DNA of 64,000 nt from Herbaspirillum sp. 3R11 (GCF_004563925.1 NZ_SPNJ01000001.1:744001-808000), one strand, 5' to 3'; positions 54,192 to 63,974 are shown, counted from the first letter of the stretch. Notes: generated by a model from the letters alone, not told the origin. Program-made: numbers and translations.

Positions 54192-55517
54192 ATGAGTTTT
54201 TTCGCCAGTTTTTTATTGATCCTCTTGCTCGTGGTCATCAGCGCATTCTTGTCCTGCGCCGAAATTTCCCTGGCGGCGTCGCGCAAGATCCGCCTCGAAA
54301 TGTTGGCCAAGGAAGGCGACGCCAACGCTTTGCGGGTACTGGCGTTGCAGGCCCAGCCGGGCAATTTTTTCACAGTGGTGCAGATCGGCCTGAACGCGGT
54401 CGCCATTCTCGGCGGCGTGGTCGGGGAGCCGGCGCTGACGCCGCACATGGCTGACCTGGTCGGCAACTTCTACCAAGGTCCGATGCTGGAAACCATCAGC
54501 TTCTCGATTTCCTTCCTGCTGGTGACGTCGTTCTTCATCCTGTTCGCCGACCTGATGCCCAAGCGCCTTGCCATGCTCGCGCCGGAGCGCGCGGCGATCG
54601 CTCTGGTCAGCCCGATGCTGGTGCTGGAGCGGTTGTTCAAACCGCTGATCTGGTTTTTCAACGGCTTGTCGAAGATGTTCTTCACCCTGTTCGGCCTGCC
54701 GCAGGTGCGCCATGACGTGATTACGCCCAATGAAATCCACGCCTTCGTCGACGCCGGCGCGCAAGCCGGCGCGCTGCTGCGCCAGGAACACCACCTGATC
54801 GAAAACGTGTTCGAACTCGAAAGCCGCTACGTGCCGTCGGCCATGACGCAGCGCGAGAGCATCGTGTACTTCCTGCTCAACGATACGGAAGAAATGCTGC
54901 GCCAGAAAATCATCGATCATCCGCATTCGCGTTTCCTGGTCTGCGAAAACAACATCGACGACGTGCTCGGCTACATCGACAGCAAGGACGTGCTCAAGCG
55001 CCTGCTCAAGGGCGAACAGTTTTCGCTGCAGGACAAGGGACTGATCCACGTGCCGCTGTCGATCCCCGACAGCCTCAACCTGTGGGAAGTACTGGAGCGC
55101 ATGAAGGCGGTCGACGAGGACCTCGCGATCGTCGTCAACGAATACGCACTGGTGGTCGGCATCATCAGCATCACCGACGTCACCAGCGTGCTGATGGGCA
55201 ATCTGCTGAACCTGTCCTCGGAAGAGCAGCAGATCGTCAAGCGCGACGAGAATTCCTGGCTCATGGATGGCCTGACGCCGCTGGCCGAAGTCATGAACGC
55301 GCTCGACATCGACGACTATCCGAATCCGATGGGATACGAAACGCTGGCCGGCTTCATCATGTACATGCTGCGCAAGATCCCGAAGAAGACCGATTTCGCG
55401 CTGTTCTCCGAATACAAGTTTGAGGTGGTCGACATCGAAGGCAACCGCATCAACCAGTTGCTGGTGACACGCTACAAGGCGGAAAAAAGCGACAAGCCCG
55501 AACAAGAAAAAGTCTGA
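54192..55517 (+). CDS. CNNM/CorC-type membrane protein with CBS domains (YtfL-like)
   Basis: A 441-aa inner-membrane protein. A DUF21 (CNNM) transmembrane domain covers 1-180 (FLLILLLVVISAFLSCAEIS, LFADLMPKRLAML), followed by a CBS pair at about 215-340 (VVNEYALVVGIISITDVTSV) and a CorC_HlyC transporter-associated domain near the C-terminus (KKTDFALFSEYKFEVVDIEG). From memory the length and layout match E. coli YtfL, implicated in polyamine export; metal transport is the other possibility. It stands alone after the flavin cluster. Confidence 0.85.
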   Translation: MSFFASFLLILLLVVISAFLSCAEISLAASRKIRLEMLAKEGDANALRVLALQAQPGNFFTVVQIGLNAVAILGGVVGEPALTPHMADLVGNFYQGPMLETISFSISFLLVTSFFILFADLMPKRLAMLAPERAAIALVSPMLVLERLFKPLIWFFNGLSKMFFTLFGLPQVRHDVITPNEIHAFVDAGAQAGALLRQEHHLIENVFELESRYVPSAMTQRESIVYFLLNDTEEMLRQKIIDHPHSRFLVCENNIDDVLGYIDSKDVLKRLLKGEQFSLQDKGLIHVPLSIPDSLNLWEVLERMKAVDEDLAIVVNEYALVVGIISITDVTSVLMGNLLNLSSEEQQIVKRDENSWLMDGLTPLAEVMNALDIDDYPNPMGYETLAGFIMYMLRKIPKKTDFALFSEYKFEVVDIEGNRINQLLVTRYKAEKSDKPEQEKV

Positions 55518-55571
55518 TCGGACCGGCCGGGTTTCATTCACAGGGGAGGGGTTTCGTCGTCAAGGAGCCCC

Positions 55572-56441
55572 ATGCAGCACGTTACAGCTATCGTCACATC
55601 CATCATCGGCGCACGCTCGCGTCATCTTTTATTTTTCCTGCTATCCCTCTGCTCCCTGCAAGCCGGCGCTGAACGCGCGCCGGTCATGCTGGCCAACGTC
55701 TATCGTCCAGGCATCGCACTTGATGATTATTGGGTCAGTGAAAAATACGACGGCGTGCGCGCCCTGTGGGATGGTCGTCGCCTGCTCACCCGTGGCGGCG
55801 AAACGATCCACGCACCGGCCTGGTTCGTCGCCGGCTGGCCGGCCATGGCGCTGGACGGCGAGTTGTGGGCGGGGCGCGGAAATTTCCAGCAGGCGGTGTC
55901 GACGGTGCGTCAGCAGACACCTGACGACAAGGCCTGGAGCAAGATGCGCTTCATGGTGTTCGACATGCCGGGCAAGGTAGGGGAGTTCGACCTGCGCCTG
56001 CGCGCGACGCGCAGCACCGTCCAGCAGATGAATCTGCCTTGGGTGCAGGTGGTTGAACAGCGCAAGGTCGCGGATCATGCCGCCTTGCAGGCGCTGCTCG
56101 ATCGCACCGTTGCGCAGGGCGGTGAAGGTCTGATGTTGCATCGCGGCTCCTCGCTGTACCGCGCCGAACGCAACGACGACCTGCTCAAGTTCAAACCGTA
56201 TGAAGACACCGAGGCCCGGGTGGTCGGGCATCTGCCGGGCAAGGGAAAATACGCCGGCATGCTTGGCGCCTTGCAGGTGGAAACGCCGGAGGGTGTGCGC
56301 TTCAAGCTCGGCAGCGGGCTGAGCGATGCCCAGCGCCGTGATCCGCCGGCCATCGGCGCGCTGGTGACTTACCGCTATCGCGGCTTCAACGATAGCGGTA
56401 TTCCGCGCTTTGCGGTGTTCATGCGCATCAGGGAAGAGTGA
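55572..56441 (+). CDS. Periplasmic ATP-dependent DNA ligase (LigE type)
   Basis: Minimal ATP-dependent ligase of 289 aa. A signal peptide (HLLFFLLSLCSLQAGA) is predicted to end near residue 33. The nucleotidyltransferase motif I is EKYDGVRALWDG with Lys58 as AMP acceptor; ALDGELW is motif III-like, GGEGLMLHRG is motif IV-like and DLLKFKPYED is motif V. An OB domain follows (ARVVGHLPGKGKYAGMLGAL). No zinc-finger or BRCT domains are present. LigE enzymes are exported and proposed to seal extracellular DNA or act in DNA uptake. Confidence 0.88.
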   Translation: MQHVTAIVTSIIGARSRHLLFFLLSLCSLQAGAERAPVMLANVYRPGIALDDYWVSEKYDGVRALWDGRRLLTRGGETIHAPAWFVAGWPAMALDGELWAGRGNFQQAVSTVRQQTPDDKAWSKMRFMVFDMPGKVGEFDLRLRATRSTVQQMNLPWVQVVEQRKVADHAALQALLDRTVAQGGEGLMLHRGSSLYRAERNDDLLKFKPYEDTEARVVGHLPGKGKYAGMLGALQVETPEGVRFKLGSGLSDAQRRDPPAIGALVTYRYRGFNDSGIPRFAVFMRIREE

Positions 56442-56454
56442 TCAGCTGCGGTGA

Positions 56455-56904
56455 TCAGCTGCGCAGGCCGGACGCATGGTTGCGTTCGGAAATCTGCGTA
56501 TTGAGCGTCCAGAAGTCGTACAGCACGCCGATCAGGAACAGGCCGCCGGTGAACAGGTAGATGATGCCGCTGACCCACTTGCCCATGTACATGCGATGCA
56601 CGCCGAAGAAGCCGAGGAAGGTCAGCAGCAGCCACGCCACCGAATAGTTGATGGCGCCGCCGCTGAAGCGCTGGTCGGCCTCCTTGTCCATGGAGGGGAT
56701 CAGGAACAGATCGATGATCCAGCCGATGCCCAGCAGCCCGAGCGTGAAGAACCAGATGGTGCCGGTCAGCGGCTTGCCGTAGTAGAACCGGTGCGCGCCG
56801 GTGAAGCCGAAAATCCACAGCAGGTAGCCGATGGTCTTGCTATGCGTGTCGTGGACCGGAATCCCGGAACCGGTTTGGGCGACCGCGTTTGTATTCGTGT
56901 TCAT
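56455..56904 (-). CDS. TM2-domain protein with duplicated repeat
   Basis: A 149-aa inner-membrane protein. Two TM2-type units are visible: FGFTGAHRFYYGKPLTGTIW near 39 and LGFFGVHRMYMGKWVSGIIY near 98, each followed by a hydrophobic hairpin, so four membrane segments in all. A charged loop (DKEADQRFSGG) joins them. GAGGAAA precedes the ATG at 56904. TM2 proteins have no agreed biochemical role. It converges on ligE. Confidence 0.85.
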   Translation of the reverse strand: MNTNTNAVAQTGSGIPVHDTHSKTIGYLLWIFGFTGAHRFYYGKPLTGTIWFFTLGLLGIGWIIDLFLIPSMDKEADQRFSGGAINYSVAWLLLTFLGFFGVHRMYMGKWVSGIIYLFTGGLFLIGVLYDFWTLNTQISERNHASGLRS

Positions 56905-57027
56905 GCAGTTTCCTCTCATTGAATGGGACGGCTTGGATACCGTCGTCATTGTCTTGGGGAGCGGGAAACGGGATTAGTTCCTGAACCGCCGCCGGCCAAG
57001 GCCAGGCCCGGGCCGGCGTGGTTCGCG

Positions 57028-58701
57028 TCAGGACTGCAGGCGGTTGGCGGCGCTGATGACGGCCAGGATCGACGCCGTCACGATGTTGACATGTCGCGCC
57101 GCGCCGAAGCGCGTGCCGGCTACGCCCGGCGCTGCAGCCTCGACGATGGCCCATGCCTGGGCTTGCGCGCCGCTGCCGATGCTGCGCTCTTCGTAGCTAT
57201 CGATGCGCAAGCCTTCCAGCCCCGTCAGCCGGCTACGCAGGGCGTCCACCGTGGCGGCGATAGGACCGTTGCCGCTGCCGTTCAATTGCATCACGACATC
57301 ACCGACGGTCAGCTCAAGCACGATGTCCTGAGCGTCGTCCGGATTGCTCAGTCGATGGCTGAGGTAGCGTACCCGCCCGTCTTGCTGAGGCGAGGCGAGA
57401 TAGGTCCGTTCAAACAATTCCCACAAGGCGGTGCTGCTGATTTCGGTTTCGCTGGCGTCGGCGTGCTTTTGCACGATGGCGCTGAACTCCACCTGCATGC
57501 GGCGCGGCATGACGATGCCGTGATCGCGTTCCAGCAGAAAGGCGATGCCGCCTTTGCCCGACTGGCTGTTGACGCGCACGATGCTGTCGTAGGTGCGGCC
57601 GATGTCCTGCGGGTCGATCGGCAGATAGGGAACGCGCCACAAGCCATCCGCTTTCTGCGCTGCGAAGCCCTTCCTGATCGCATCCTGGTGCGAACCGGAG
57701 AACGCCGTGAACACCAGGTCGCCGACGTAGGGATGGCGCGGATGGATGGGCAGGGCGGTGCAGTTCTCGGCTACGCGGGCAACCGCGGCGATGTCGGAGA
57801 AGTCCAGTTGCGGATCGATGCCGTTGGTGTACAGGTTGAGCGCCAGCGTCACCACGTCGAGATTGCCGCTGCGTTCGCCGTTGCCGAACAAACAGCCTTC
57901 GACGCGTTGCGCGCCGGCCAGCAGCGCCTGTTCCGCGCAGGCCACGCCGGTACCGCGATCATTGTGCGGATGCACCGACAGCACCACATGCTCGCGACGC
58001 GGCAGGCGCCGGTGCATCCACTCGATCTGGTCGGCGAAGACGTTGGGCGTGCTCACTTCGACCGTGGTCGGCAGGTTGATGATGATGGGACGACCTGGTC
58101 CTGCATCCCACGTCTCGATGGCGACGCTGCAGGCTTGCAGCGAGACTTCGAGTTCGGCCATGCAAAAAGTCTCGGGCGAGTATTGCAGGATCCATTCGGT
58201 TTCCGGATGCTGCGCGGTCAGGTCTTTCAGCAGCCGCACATTGCGTTCGATCAGCTCCATCACTTGCGGCACGCTGAGGCCGAACACCACTTCGCGCCAC
58301 AGCGGCGCCACGGCGTTGTAGAAATGCACGATGGCGCGCGGCGCTCCTTGCAGCGATTCGACGGTGCGCACGATCTGCTCTTCGCGCAATTGCGTCATGA
58401 CCATGGGCGTGACGTCGGCCGGAATATGCTTGCCGGTGATCAGCGTGCGTACGACGTCGAAATCGGTTTGCGAACCGGCAGGAAAGCCGACCTCGATTTC
58501 CTTGAAGCCGAGCCTGACCAGTTCATGGAACAAGGTCAGCTTGCGTTCGGCGTTCATGGGCTCGAACAGGGCCTGGTTGCCGTCGCGCAGATCGGTCGAC
58601 AGCCAGATCGGCGCCTTGTCGATGATGCGTGACGGCCATTGGCGATCGGGCAGATCGACGGTCGGAGGATGGGGGTATTTGGTGTGGGGATGAGCAATCA
58701 T
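57028..58701 (-). CDS. leuA: 2-isopropylmalate synthase, long (type 2) form
   Basis: Condenses acetyl-CoA with 2-oxoisovalerate, the first step of leucine synthesis. It is 557 aa. A TIM-barrel catalytic domain holds STDLRDGNQALFEPM near 35 (Arg-Asp acid/base pair), EVGFPAGSQTDFD near 70 and SVHPHNDRGTGVACAEQALL near 245 (metal-binding HxH). A C-terminal LeuA allosteric domain from about 430 (VLELTVGDVVMQLNGSGNGP) gives leucine feedback. No other leu genes are adjacent. Confidence 0.94.
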   Translation of the reverse strand: MIAHPHTKYPHPPTVDLPDRQWPSRIIDKAPIWLSTDLRDGNQALFEPMNAERKLTLFHELVRLGFKEIEVGFPAGSQTDFDVVRTLITGKHIPADVTPMVMTQLREEQIVRTVESLQGAPRAIVHFYNAVAPLWREVVFGLSVPQVMELIERNVRLLKDLTAQHPETEWILQYSPETFCMAELEVSLQACSVAIETWDAGPGRPIIINLPTTVEVSTPNVFADQIEWMHRRLPRREHVVLSVHPHNDRGTGVACAEQALLAGAQRVEGCLFGNGERSGNLDVVTLALNLYTNGIDPQLDFSDIAAVARVAENCTALPIHPRHPYVGDLVFTAFSGSHQDAIRKGFAAQKADGLWRVPYLPIDPQDIGRTYDSIVRVNSQSGKGGIAFLLERDHGIVMPRRMQVEFSAIVQKHADASETEISSTALWELFERTYLASPQQDGRVRYLSHRLSNPDDAQDIVLELTVGDVVMQLNGSGNGPIAATVDALRSRLTGLEGLRIDSYEERSIGSGAQAQAWAIVEAAAPGVAGTRFGAARHVNIVTASILAVISAANRLQS

Positions 58702-58732
58702 GATGTCAGTCTGCGAGATGATGAATGTCGAA

Positions 58733-59638
58733 TCAGCGATAGCCGACGCGTGCGCCGAACAATGGGCGTTGCACGATTTGCGTCAGCAGCACGCCGGCCA
58801 GACTGACGCCGCCGCCGATGAGGTGGTAGGCGTGCATGCTTTCGTTGAGCCAGAGGATGGCGAACAGCGCGGTCAGCACCGGCAGCAGGTTGATGAAGAT
58901 GCTGCAGCGATTCGGGCCGAGTTTTTTCACGCCTTCGATCCACAGGAACGACAGCAGGATCGAGGAGCCGATACCGGAGTAAGCGATCAGCGGCAGTGTG
59001 CGCGCGTCCAGCACCGCAGTGCCGGGCGCCAGCAACAGGAATTGCGGCAGCATCAGCACGAGCGCCGCAACCGCCTGCACGTACACTGCTTGCCAGACCG
59101 GCACATTCATCTTCCAGCGTCGCAGCAGCACGCCGTACAGCGCATAAGAGAACGCCGCCAGCAGCATCAGCGCATCGCCCAGGTGCACGCCTTCACGCAT
59201 GGCCGCGCCGAGGTCGCCGTGCCCGACCAGATACAGCAAGCCGGTGAACGACAGCAGGCCGCCCACAGCCATGCCGACCGTGACTGCTTCGCCCAGCACG
59301 ATCACGCTCAGCAGCGCCGTCAGCAGCGGAATCAGCGCGGTGACGATGGCCATGTTGGTGGCGGTGGTGCTCTCGGCCGCGCGGTAGGACAGACTCTGGA
59401 ACAAGGCCATCGCCAGCAATCCGGACAGCGCCAGTTGCCACCAGTGGCGGCGGATCTGGACGCGGTTGCGCCAGAGCGTGCGCAGCATGAACGGACTCAT
59501 GAGCAGCAGCACCAGAACCAGGCGATAAAAGGTGATGGCGGTCGGCGAGATGGCGGAGGCCGCCATTTTCGAAACGATGACGTTGCCGGCCCACAGCACG
59601 ATGGCGAGGAACGGGTAAAGGTAAGAGCGCAATGGCAT
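58733..59638 (-). CDS. EamA/DMT-family transporter
   Basis: Inner-membrane transporter of 301 aa with ten hydrophobic spans in two EamA repeats (about 5-135 and 150-295). Typical stretches: LAIVLWAGNVIVSKMA near 10, SYRAAESTTATNMAIVTALI near 77 and LIAYSGIGSSILLSFLWIEG near 217. The ATG at 59638 is preferred over an upstream GTG. It is divergent from an AraC regulator, its probable controller. The cargo, perhaps an amino acid or aromatic compound, is unknown. Confidence 0.85.
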   Translation of the reverse strand: MPLRSYLYPFLAIVLWAGNVIVSKMAASAISPTAITFYRLVLVLLLMSPFMLRTLWRNRVQIRRHWWQLALSGLLAMALFQSLSYRAAESTTATNMAIVTALIPLLTALLSVIVLGEAVTVGMAVGGLLSFTGLLYLVGHGDLGAAMREGVHLGDALMLLAAFSYALYGVLLRRWKMNVPVWQAVYVQAVAALVLMLPQFLLLAPGTAVLDARTLPLIAYSGIGSSILLSFLWIEGVKKLGPNRCSIFINLLPVLTALFAILWLNESMHAYHLIGGGVSLAGVLLTQIVQRPLFGARVGYR

Positions 59639-59755
59639 GGCAGTTTGATCGTGTTGGAAAAGGAGATGCACTCATCTTGCGGGGAAATGAGAAGTCCGTC
59701 GCGTGCTAACATGCCTTAAGTTGTCGCAAAAGTGACAGCGTCTCACAAGCGCTCT

Positions 59756-60520
59756 ATGGACACCTCCAACTACCACCACATGATCAACGCCAACGCTCCC
59801 GCTGCGGCGCTCGCGATCGACTATCCGCACGGCCACGTGATCGAGCTGCACCGGCATACCTATGCGCAGTTGTTGTACGCCATCGAGGGCGTGCTGGTGG
59901 TGGAAACCGCCGAAGGCCGCTGGGTGGTGCCGCCCACGCGCGGCGTCTGGCTTCAGCCCGAGGTTGATCATCAGGTGCGCATGCGTGGCGACGTCAAGAT
60001 GCGCACCGTGTTCGTCAACATGCAGGAGTTGCCGAACATGCCGCAGGAGAATTGCGTGCTCGACATCCCGCCTTTGCTGCGCGAGCTGATCGTCGCCGCC
60101 GTCGGCATCGGCCCGGCGCTGGTTGCCGACGGCCGCGACTGGCACTTGCTGCGGCTGCTGGTGCACGAGCTGCGCTCGGTGCCGGTGCTGCCGCTGTACC
60201 TGCCGCTGCCGGCGGATCGCGGCTTGCGCGTGATCTGCGAAGCGCTGATGGCGCAGCCCGAGGACGACGCCACGGTCGACATGCATGCGCAGCAACTGGG
60301 CATCGCCACGCGCACCTTCCATCGTTTGTTCCTGCGCGAAACCGGCATGCGTTTCAGCCACTGGCGACAGCAGGCGCGGCTGTTGCTGGCGCTGGAAAAC
60401 CTGGCGCGCGGCGACAAAATCATCGACGTCGCGCTCGATCATGGCTACACCAGCCAGAGTGCATTCGCGGCCATGTTCAAGAAACATTTCGGGATCGCGC
60501 CGAGCCGGTTTTTTCGCTGA
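59756..60520 (+). CDS. AraC-family regulator with cupin-type sensor
   Basis: A 254-aa regulator. The N-terminal cupin-like part (VIELHRHTYAQLLYAIEGVL, then WVVPPTRGVWLQPEVDHQVR) is followed by two HTH motifs in the C-terminal 100 residues (DMHAQQLGIATRTFHRLFLR and IDVALDHGYTSQSAFAAMFK). An in-frame GTG 8 codons earlier is an alternative start. It is divergent from the EamA exporter gene across 117 bp, a common regulator-exporter pair. Confidence 0.88.
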   Translation: MDTSNYHHMINANAPAAALAIDYPHGHVIELHRHTYAQLLYAIEGVLVVETAEGRWVVPPTRGVWLQPEVDHQVRMRGDVKMRTVFVNMQELPNMPQENCVLDIPPLLRELIVAAVGIGPALVADGRDWHLLRLLVHELRSVPVLPLYLPLPADRGLRVICEALMAQPEDDATVDMHAQQLGIATRTFHRLFLRETGMRFSHWRQQARLLLALENLARGDKIIDVALDHGYTSQSAFAAMFKKHFGIAPSRFFR

Positions 60521-60664
60521 AGCGGACGCGCCTATTTCCTCGCTGCAACGCACAAGCCGCAAGTGGTGTAAACTTGCCGCACCTTAGAAGGCTGTCAGAA
60601 GCACGTATCCGGCTACAACGCCCGCCGAAACAGCCCGAACTCTTTCCTGTCGTACCGCATCATC

Positions 60665-62062
60665 GTGTCCCCCTCGCTTATCGTCCCGCTCATCGTCGGC
60701 TGTGCGCTGTTCATGGAAAACATGGACGTCACCGTCATCGCCACTTCCTTGCCTGCACTCGCGCGCGATCTCGGGCAGGATCCGATCACCCTGAAACTGG
60801 CGCTGACCTCCTACGTGGTCAGCCTTGGCGTGTTCATCCCGATTTCCGGCTGGGTGGCGGACAAGGTCGGCGCGCGCACGATTTTCCGTTCGGCGATGAT
60901 TACCTTCATGGCCGGCTCGATCCTGTGCGCCTTGTCGGACTCGCTGCTGACCTTCGTCGCGGCGCGTTTCCTGCAAGGTATCGGCGGCGCCATGATGGTG
61001 CCGGTGGGACGCATCATCATCGTGCGCTCGGTGTCCAAGGCCGAACTCGTCAAGGCCATCAGTTACCTGACCTTGCCGTCGTTGATGGGGCCGGTGATCG
61101 GGCCGCCGCTGGGCGGATTCATCACGACGTATTTCCACTGGCGCTGGATTTTCCTGATCAACATCCCGATCTGCATCCTCGGCCTGTATCTGGCCGGACG
61201 CTACATCCAGAACTTCCGTGAAGAAGATCCGGCGCCGCTGGACGTGAAGGGTTTCCTGCTGACCGCCTGCGGCGGCGGAGTGGCGATGCTGGGCTTTTCG
61301 CTGATCGGCAACCACCTGGTGCCGCAGGCGTGGCCGATCATCATGTGCGTGGTCGGCTCGGTGGCCTTGTTCTTCTACTTCCGCCACGCCATGCGCAGCG
61401 AGTATCCCTTGCTCGATCTGCGCCTGCTGAAGATCCCGACCCTGCGCGCCAGCGTGCTCGGCGGCTCGCTGTTCCGCGTCGGCCTCGGTGCGGTGCCGTT
61501 CCTGCTGCCGCTGGCCTTGCAGGAAGGGCTCGGGCTCAATCCTTTCGAGGCCGGCACGATCACCTGTGCCTCTGCCTTCGGCGCCATGTTCATGAAGGCG
61601 CTGGCGGCGATGGTGCTGCGCCGTTACGGCTTCCGCACGGTGTTGATGGTCAATGCGGTGTTCGCCGGTATGGCGATCGCGTCGTACGGCATCTTCTCGT
61701 CGCATACGCCTTACTACGTGATGCTGCTGGTGGTGCTGATGGGCGGCTTCTTCCCGTCGCTGCAATTCACCTGCCTCAATTCGATCGCCTACGCCGATAT
61801 CAGCAACCGCGACGCCGGCCGCGCCACCAGCCTGGCCAGTGTGGTGCAGCAATTGTCGCTGGGCATGGGCGTGACCATCGCCGGCCTGGTGCTGCAAATT
61901 TCCAACTATCTGCAAGGCCATGCGACCATCGTCGAGGCCGATTTCTGGCCGGCTTTCCTGGTGGTGGGCCTGTTCTCTGTGGCGTCGGTGCCGGTGACGG
62001 CGCGCCTGCCGAAGAACGCCGGCATGGAACTTACGCGCAGCCGCAGCAGTAGCGGTAAGTGA
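60665..62062 (+). CDS. MFS exporter, DHA2 (EmrB/MdtD-like) family
   Basis: Inner-membrane drug/proton antiporter type, 465 aa with about 14 spans; GTG start. DHA2 signs: LFMENMDVTVIATSLPALAR near 15 (motif D1), GWVADKVGARTIF near 62 (motif A), FLQGIGGAMMVPVGRIIIVR near 104 (motif B) and GPVIGPPLGGFITTYFHWRW near 142 (motif C). The C-terminal tail is basic and Ser-rich. No membrane-fusion partner gene is adjacent. The substrate is unknown. Confidence 0.87.
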   Translation: MSPSLIVPLIVGCALFMENMDVTVIATSLPALARDLGQDPITLKLALTSYVVSLGVFIPISGWVADKVGARTIFRSAMITFMAGSILCALSDSLLTFVAARFLQGIGGAMMVPVGRIIIVRSVSKAELVKAISYLTLPSLMGPVIGPPLGGFITTYFHWRWIFLINIPICILGLYLAGRYIQNFREEDPAPLDVKGFLLTACGGGVAMLGFSLIGNHLVPQAWPIIMCVVGSVALFFYFRHAMRSEYPLLDLRLLKIPTLRASVLGGSLFRVGLGAVPFLLPLALQEGLGLNPFEAGTITCASAFGAMFMKALAAMVLRRYGFRTVLMVNAVFAGMAIASYGIFSSHTPYYVMLLVVLMGGFFPSLQFTCLNSIAYADISNRDAGRATSLASVVQQLSLGMGVTIAGLVLQISNYLQGHATIVEADFWPAFLVVGLFSVASVPVTARLPKNAGMELTRSRSSSGK

Positions 62063-62139
62063 GATAAAACCGACGGGCTTCGATAGGCAGGCTGCGAGGC
62101 GCGTATTATGATGGCGCGTCTTCTTCCTTCGGAGTTCCC

Positions 62140-62838
62140 ATGCTGCCCCTCAAGAAATTCAAACACGCTCCCATCGCTGCCGCACTGGTGCTGACCAGCA
62201 CACTGGCGTTCGCGTTGTCGCTGTCCGACCTCAGCAACCAGGACGCCACCAGCGGTCTGAAAGCGGCGCTGGAGAAGGGCGCCAACGTCGCCGTTTCGAA
62301 GCTCGGCGTGGAGAATGGTTTCCTCGACAACGACAAGGTCAAGATCCAGTTGCCGGGCCCGTTGCAGCAAGCCATGCCGCTGCTGAAGATGACCGGCCAG
62401 GGCCAGAAGCTGGACGACCTGGTGGTGTCGATGAACCGCGCCGCCGAATCGGCCGTGCCGCTGGCCAAGCCGCTGCTGATCAACGCGGTCAAGTCCATGT
62501 CGGTCACTGACGCGAAGAACATCCTGTCCGGCGGCCAGACCTCGGTGACCGATTTCTTCCGCCAGAAGACGGCCACGCCGCTCGGTGAAAAATTCCTCCC
62601 CATCGTCAAGAAGATCACCGATAAAAACGGCCTCTCCGCCAAGTACAACGGCACCATGGGGCAGGTCGCCAAAACCGGTCTGGTGTCGGGTGACCAGGCC
62701 ACGGTCGAAGGCTATGTCACGCAGCGTTCTCTCGACGGCCTGTTCTACATGATCGGCGAAGAAGAGAAGGCGATCCGCGCCGATCCGATCGGCGCCGGCA
62801 GCGCGATCATCGGCAAGGTGTTCGGGGCGCTGAAATAA
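62140..62838 (+). CDS. Exported DUF4197 protein
   Basis: A 232-aa protein with signal peptide (IAAALVLTSTLAFA, to about 26) and a mainly helical DUF4197 region: LSNQDATSGLKAALEKGANV near 31, IQLPGPLQQAMPLLKMTGQG near 69, SVTDAKNILSGGQTSVTDFF near 121 and QRSLDGLFYMIGEEEKAIRA near 195. It is periplasmic; function unknown. An intrinsic terminator follows. Confidence 0.85.
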   Translation: MLPLKKFKHAPIAAALVLTSTLAFALSLSDLSNQDATSGLKAALEKGANVAVSKLGVENGFLDNDKVKIQLPGPLQQAMPLLKMTGQGQKLDDLVVSMNRAAESAVPLAKPLLINAVKSMSVTDAKNILSGGQTSVTDFFRQKTATPLGEKFLPIVKKITDKNGLSAKYNGTMGQVAKTGLVSGDQATVEGYVTQRSLDGLFYMIGEEEKAIRADPIGAGSAIIGKVFGALK

Positions 62839-63248
62839 GCCGCGGTTTTTTGCTCGAAAATCCCTGAAAACCGGCCTTTTTGGCCGGTTTTTCGTTTCTA
62901 CAGATTCGTCGGTTATGACTTCTTGAATTGTCATTTCTGGACTTCATTAAGCAAGTCGGTTATACTGCCGTCTGTCCTAGCGACAACACTTGTTCAACTA
63001 CTAAGTAATTCCTGATCCGCTCTTGGGTCGTCTCGTTGTCCGGCATGCCGATTTACTGCCGCCGGATGCATACATCGTCGATTACGCGTTCGCGCGATCG
63101 ATTTCATCGCTGCCTCGGCAGCACAGGTTCGTATCCAAACGATTAGCCCTGCGAGGGCAACGAACCAATACAAATAGTCAAAGCGCTGTCGCGGTTTCGA
63201 TATCGGCATTTCATTGATCTCGACCATGGCGGCCACACAGGGGGAACC
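62839..63248. other. 410-bp gap: terminator, probable promoter and leader of the osmolyte transporter
   Basis: The left part holds a terminator (62867-62893). A promoter-like pair TGGACT (62938-62943) and TATACT (62961-62966), 17 bp apart, would give a leader of about 275 nt before the permease gene. Short frames on either strand here lack coding character. Confidence 0.4.
62867..62893 (+). terminator. Intrinsic terminator of the DUF4197 gene
   Basis: AAAACCGGCC (62867-62876) pairs with GGCCGGTTTT (62882-62891) around five T, with T following. Confidence 0.88.
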
Positions 63249-63974
63249 ATGACGCGAAGTCTTCGCAACGTCATCGGTGGCGCAGCCTCGGTCACAGCCG
63301 TTTCAGTGCTCGCCGTCGCCGGCCTGATCCAGTGGATCGGGATGGACGTCATCACGCAGTATCGCAGCGACCTGATCTACTACACCGGCAAGCATCTGCA
63401 ACTGGTCGCGTGGTCCATGCTGCTGGCGATCGCCACCGGTATTCCGGCCGGCATCATGCTGAGCCGGCCGGCGCTGGCGCGTCGCGCCGAGTACTTCATC
63501 CAGGTCTTCAACATCGGCAACACCATCCCGTCGATCGCGGTACTGGCCCTGGCGCTGGCCTTCTTCGGCATCGGCAACTGGCCAACCATTCTGGCGCTAT
63601 GGCTGGCTTCGCTGCTGCCTATCGTGCGCAATACCTTCGAAGGCTTGAAGAACGTGCCGGCGCCGCTGCGCGAAGCGGCCAAAGGCATCGGCATGAAGCC
63701 CTATCAGGTACTGCTGCGCGTCGAGCTGCCAAACGCCTTGCCGATCATCGTCGGCGGCATCCGCACGGCGCTGGTGATCAATGTCGGCACCGCGCCGCTG
63801 TCGATGCTGATCGGCGGCGAAAGCCTGGGCGGATTGATCTTTCCGGGCATCTACCTGAACAACCACGGCCAGCTGCTGCTGGGCGCCGCCGCAACCGCCT
63901 TGCTGGCGCTGTTGCTGGACGCGATCGTCACGCTGCTGTCGCACTGGTACCTGTCGCGTCGAGGCCTGGCGTGA
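63249..63974 (+). CDS. Osmoprotectant/choline ABC transporter permease (ProW/OpuB family)
   Basis: Inner-membrane permease of 241 aa. Six hydrophobic spans; FNIGNTIPSIAVLALALAFF near 97 is the family signature, the EAA loop is EAAKGIGMKPYQVLLRVELP near 154, and NVGTAPLSMLIGGESLGGLI follows. GGGGGAA precedes the ATG at 63249. The likely ligand is glycine betaine, choline or a related quaternary amine. Further transporter genes are expected to the right of the window. Confidence 0.88.
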   Translation: MTRSLRNVIGGAASVTAVSVLAVAGLIQWIGMDVITQYRSDLIYYTGKHLQLVAWSMLLAIATGIPAGIMLSRPALARRAEYFIQVFNIGNTIPSIAVLALALAFFGIGNWPTILALWLASLLPIVRNTFEGLKNVPAPLREAAKGIGMKPYQVLLRVELPNALPIIVGGIRTALVINVGTAPLSMLIGGESLGGLIFPGIYLNNHGQLLLGAAATALLALLLDAIVTLLSHWYLSRRGLA

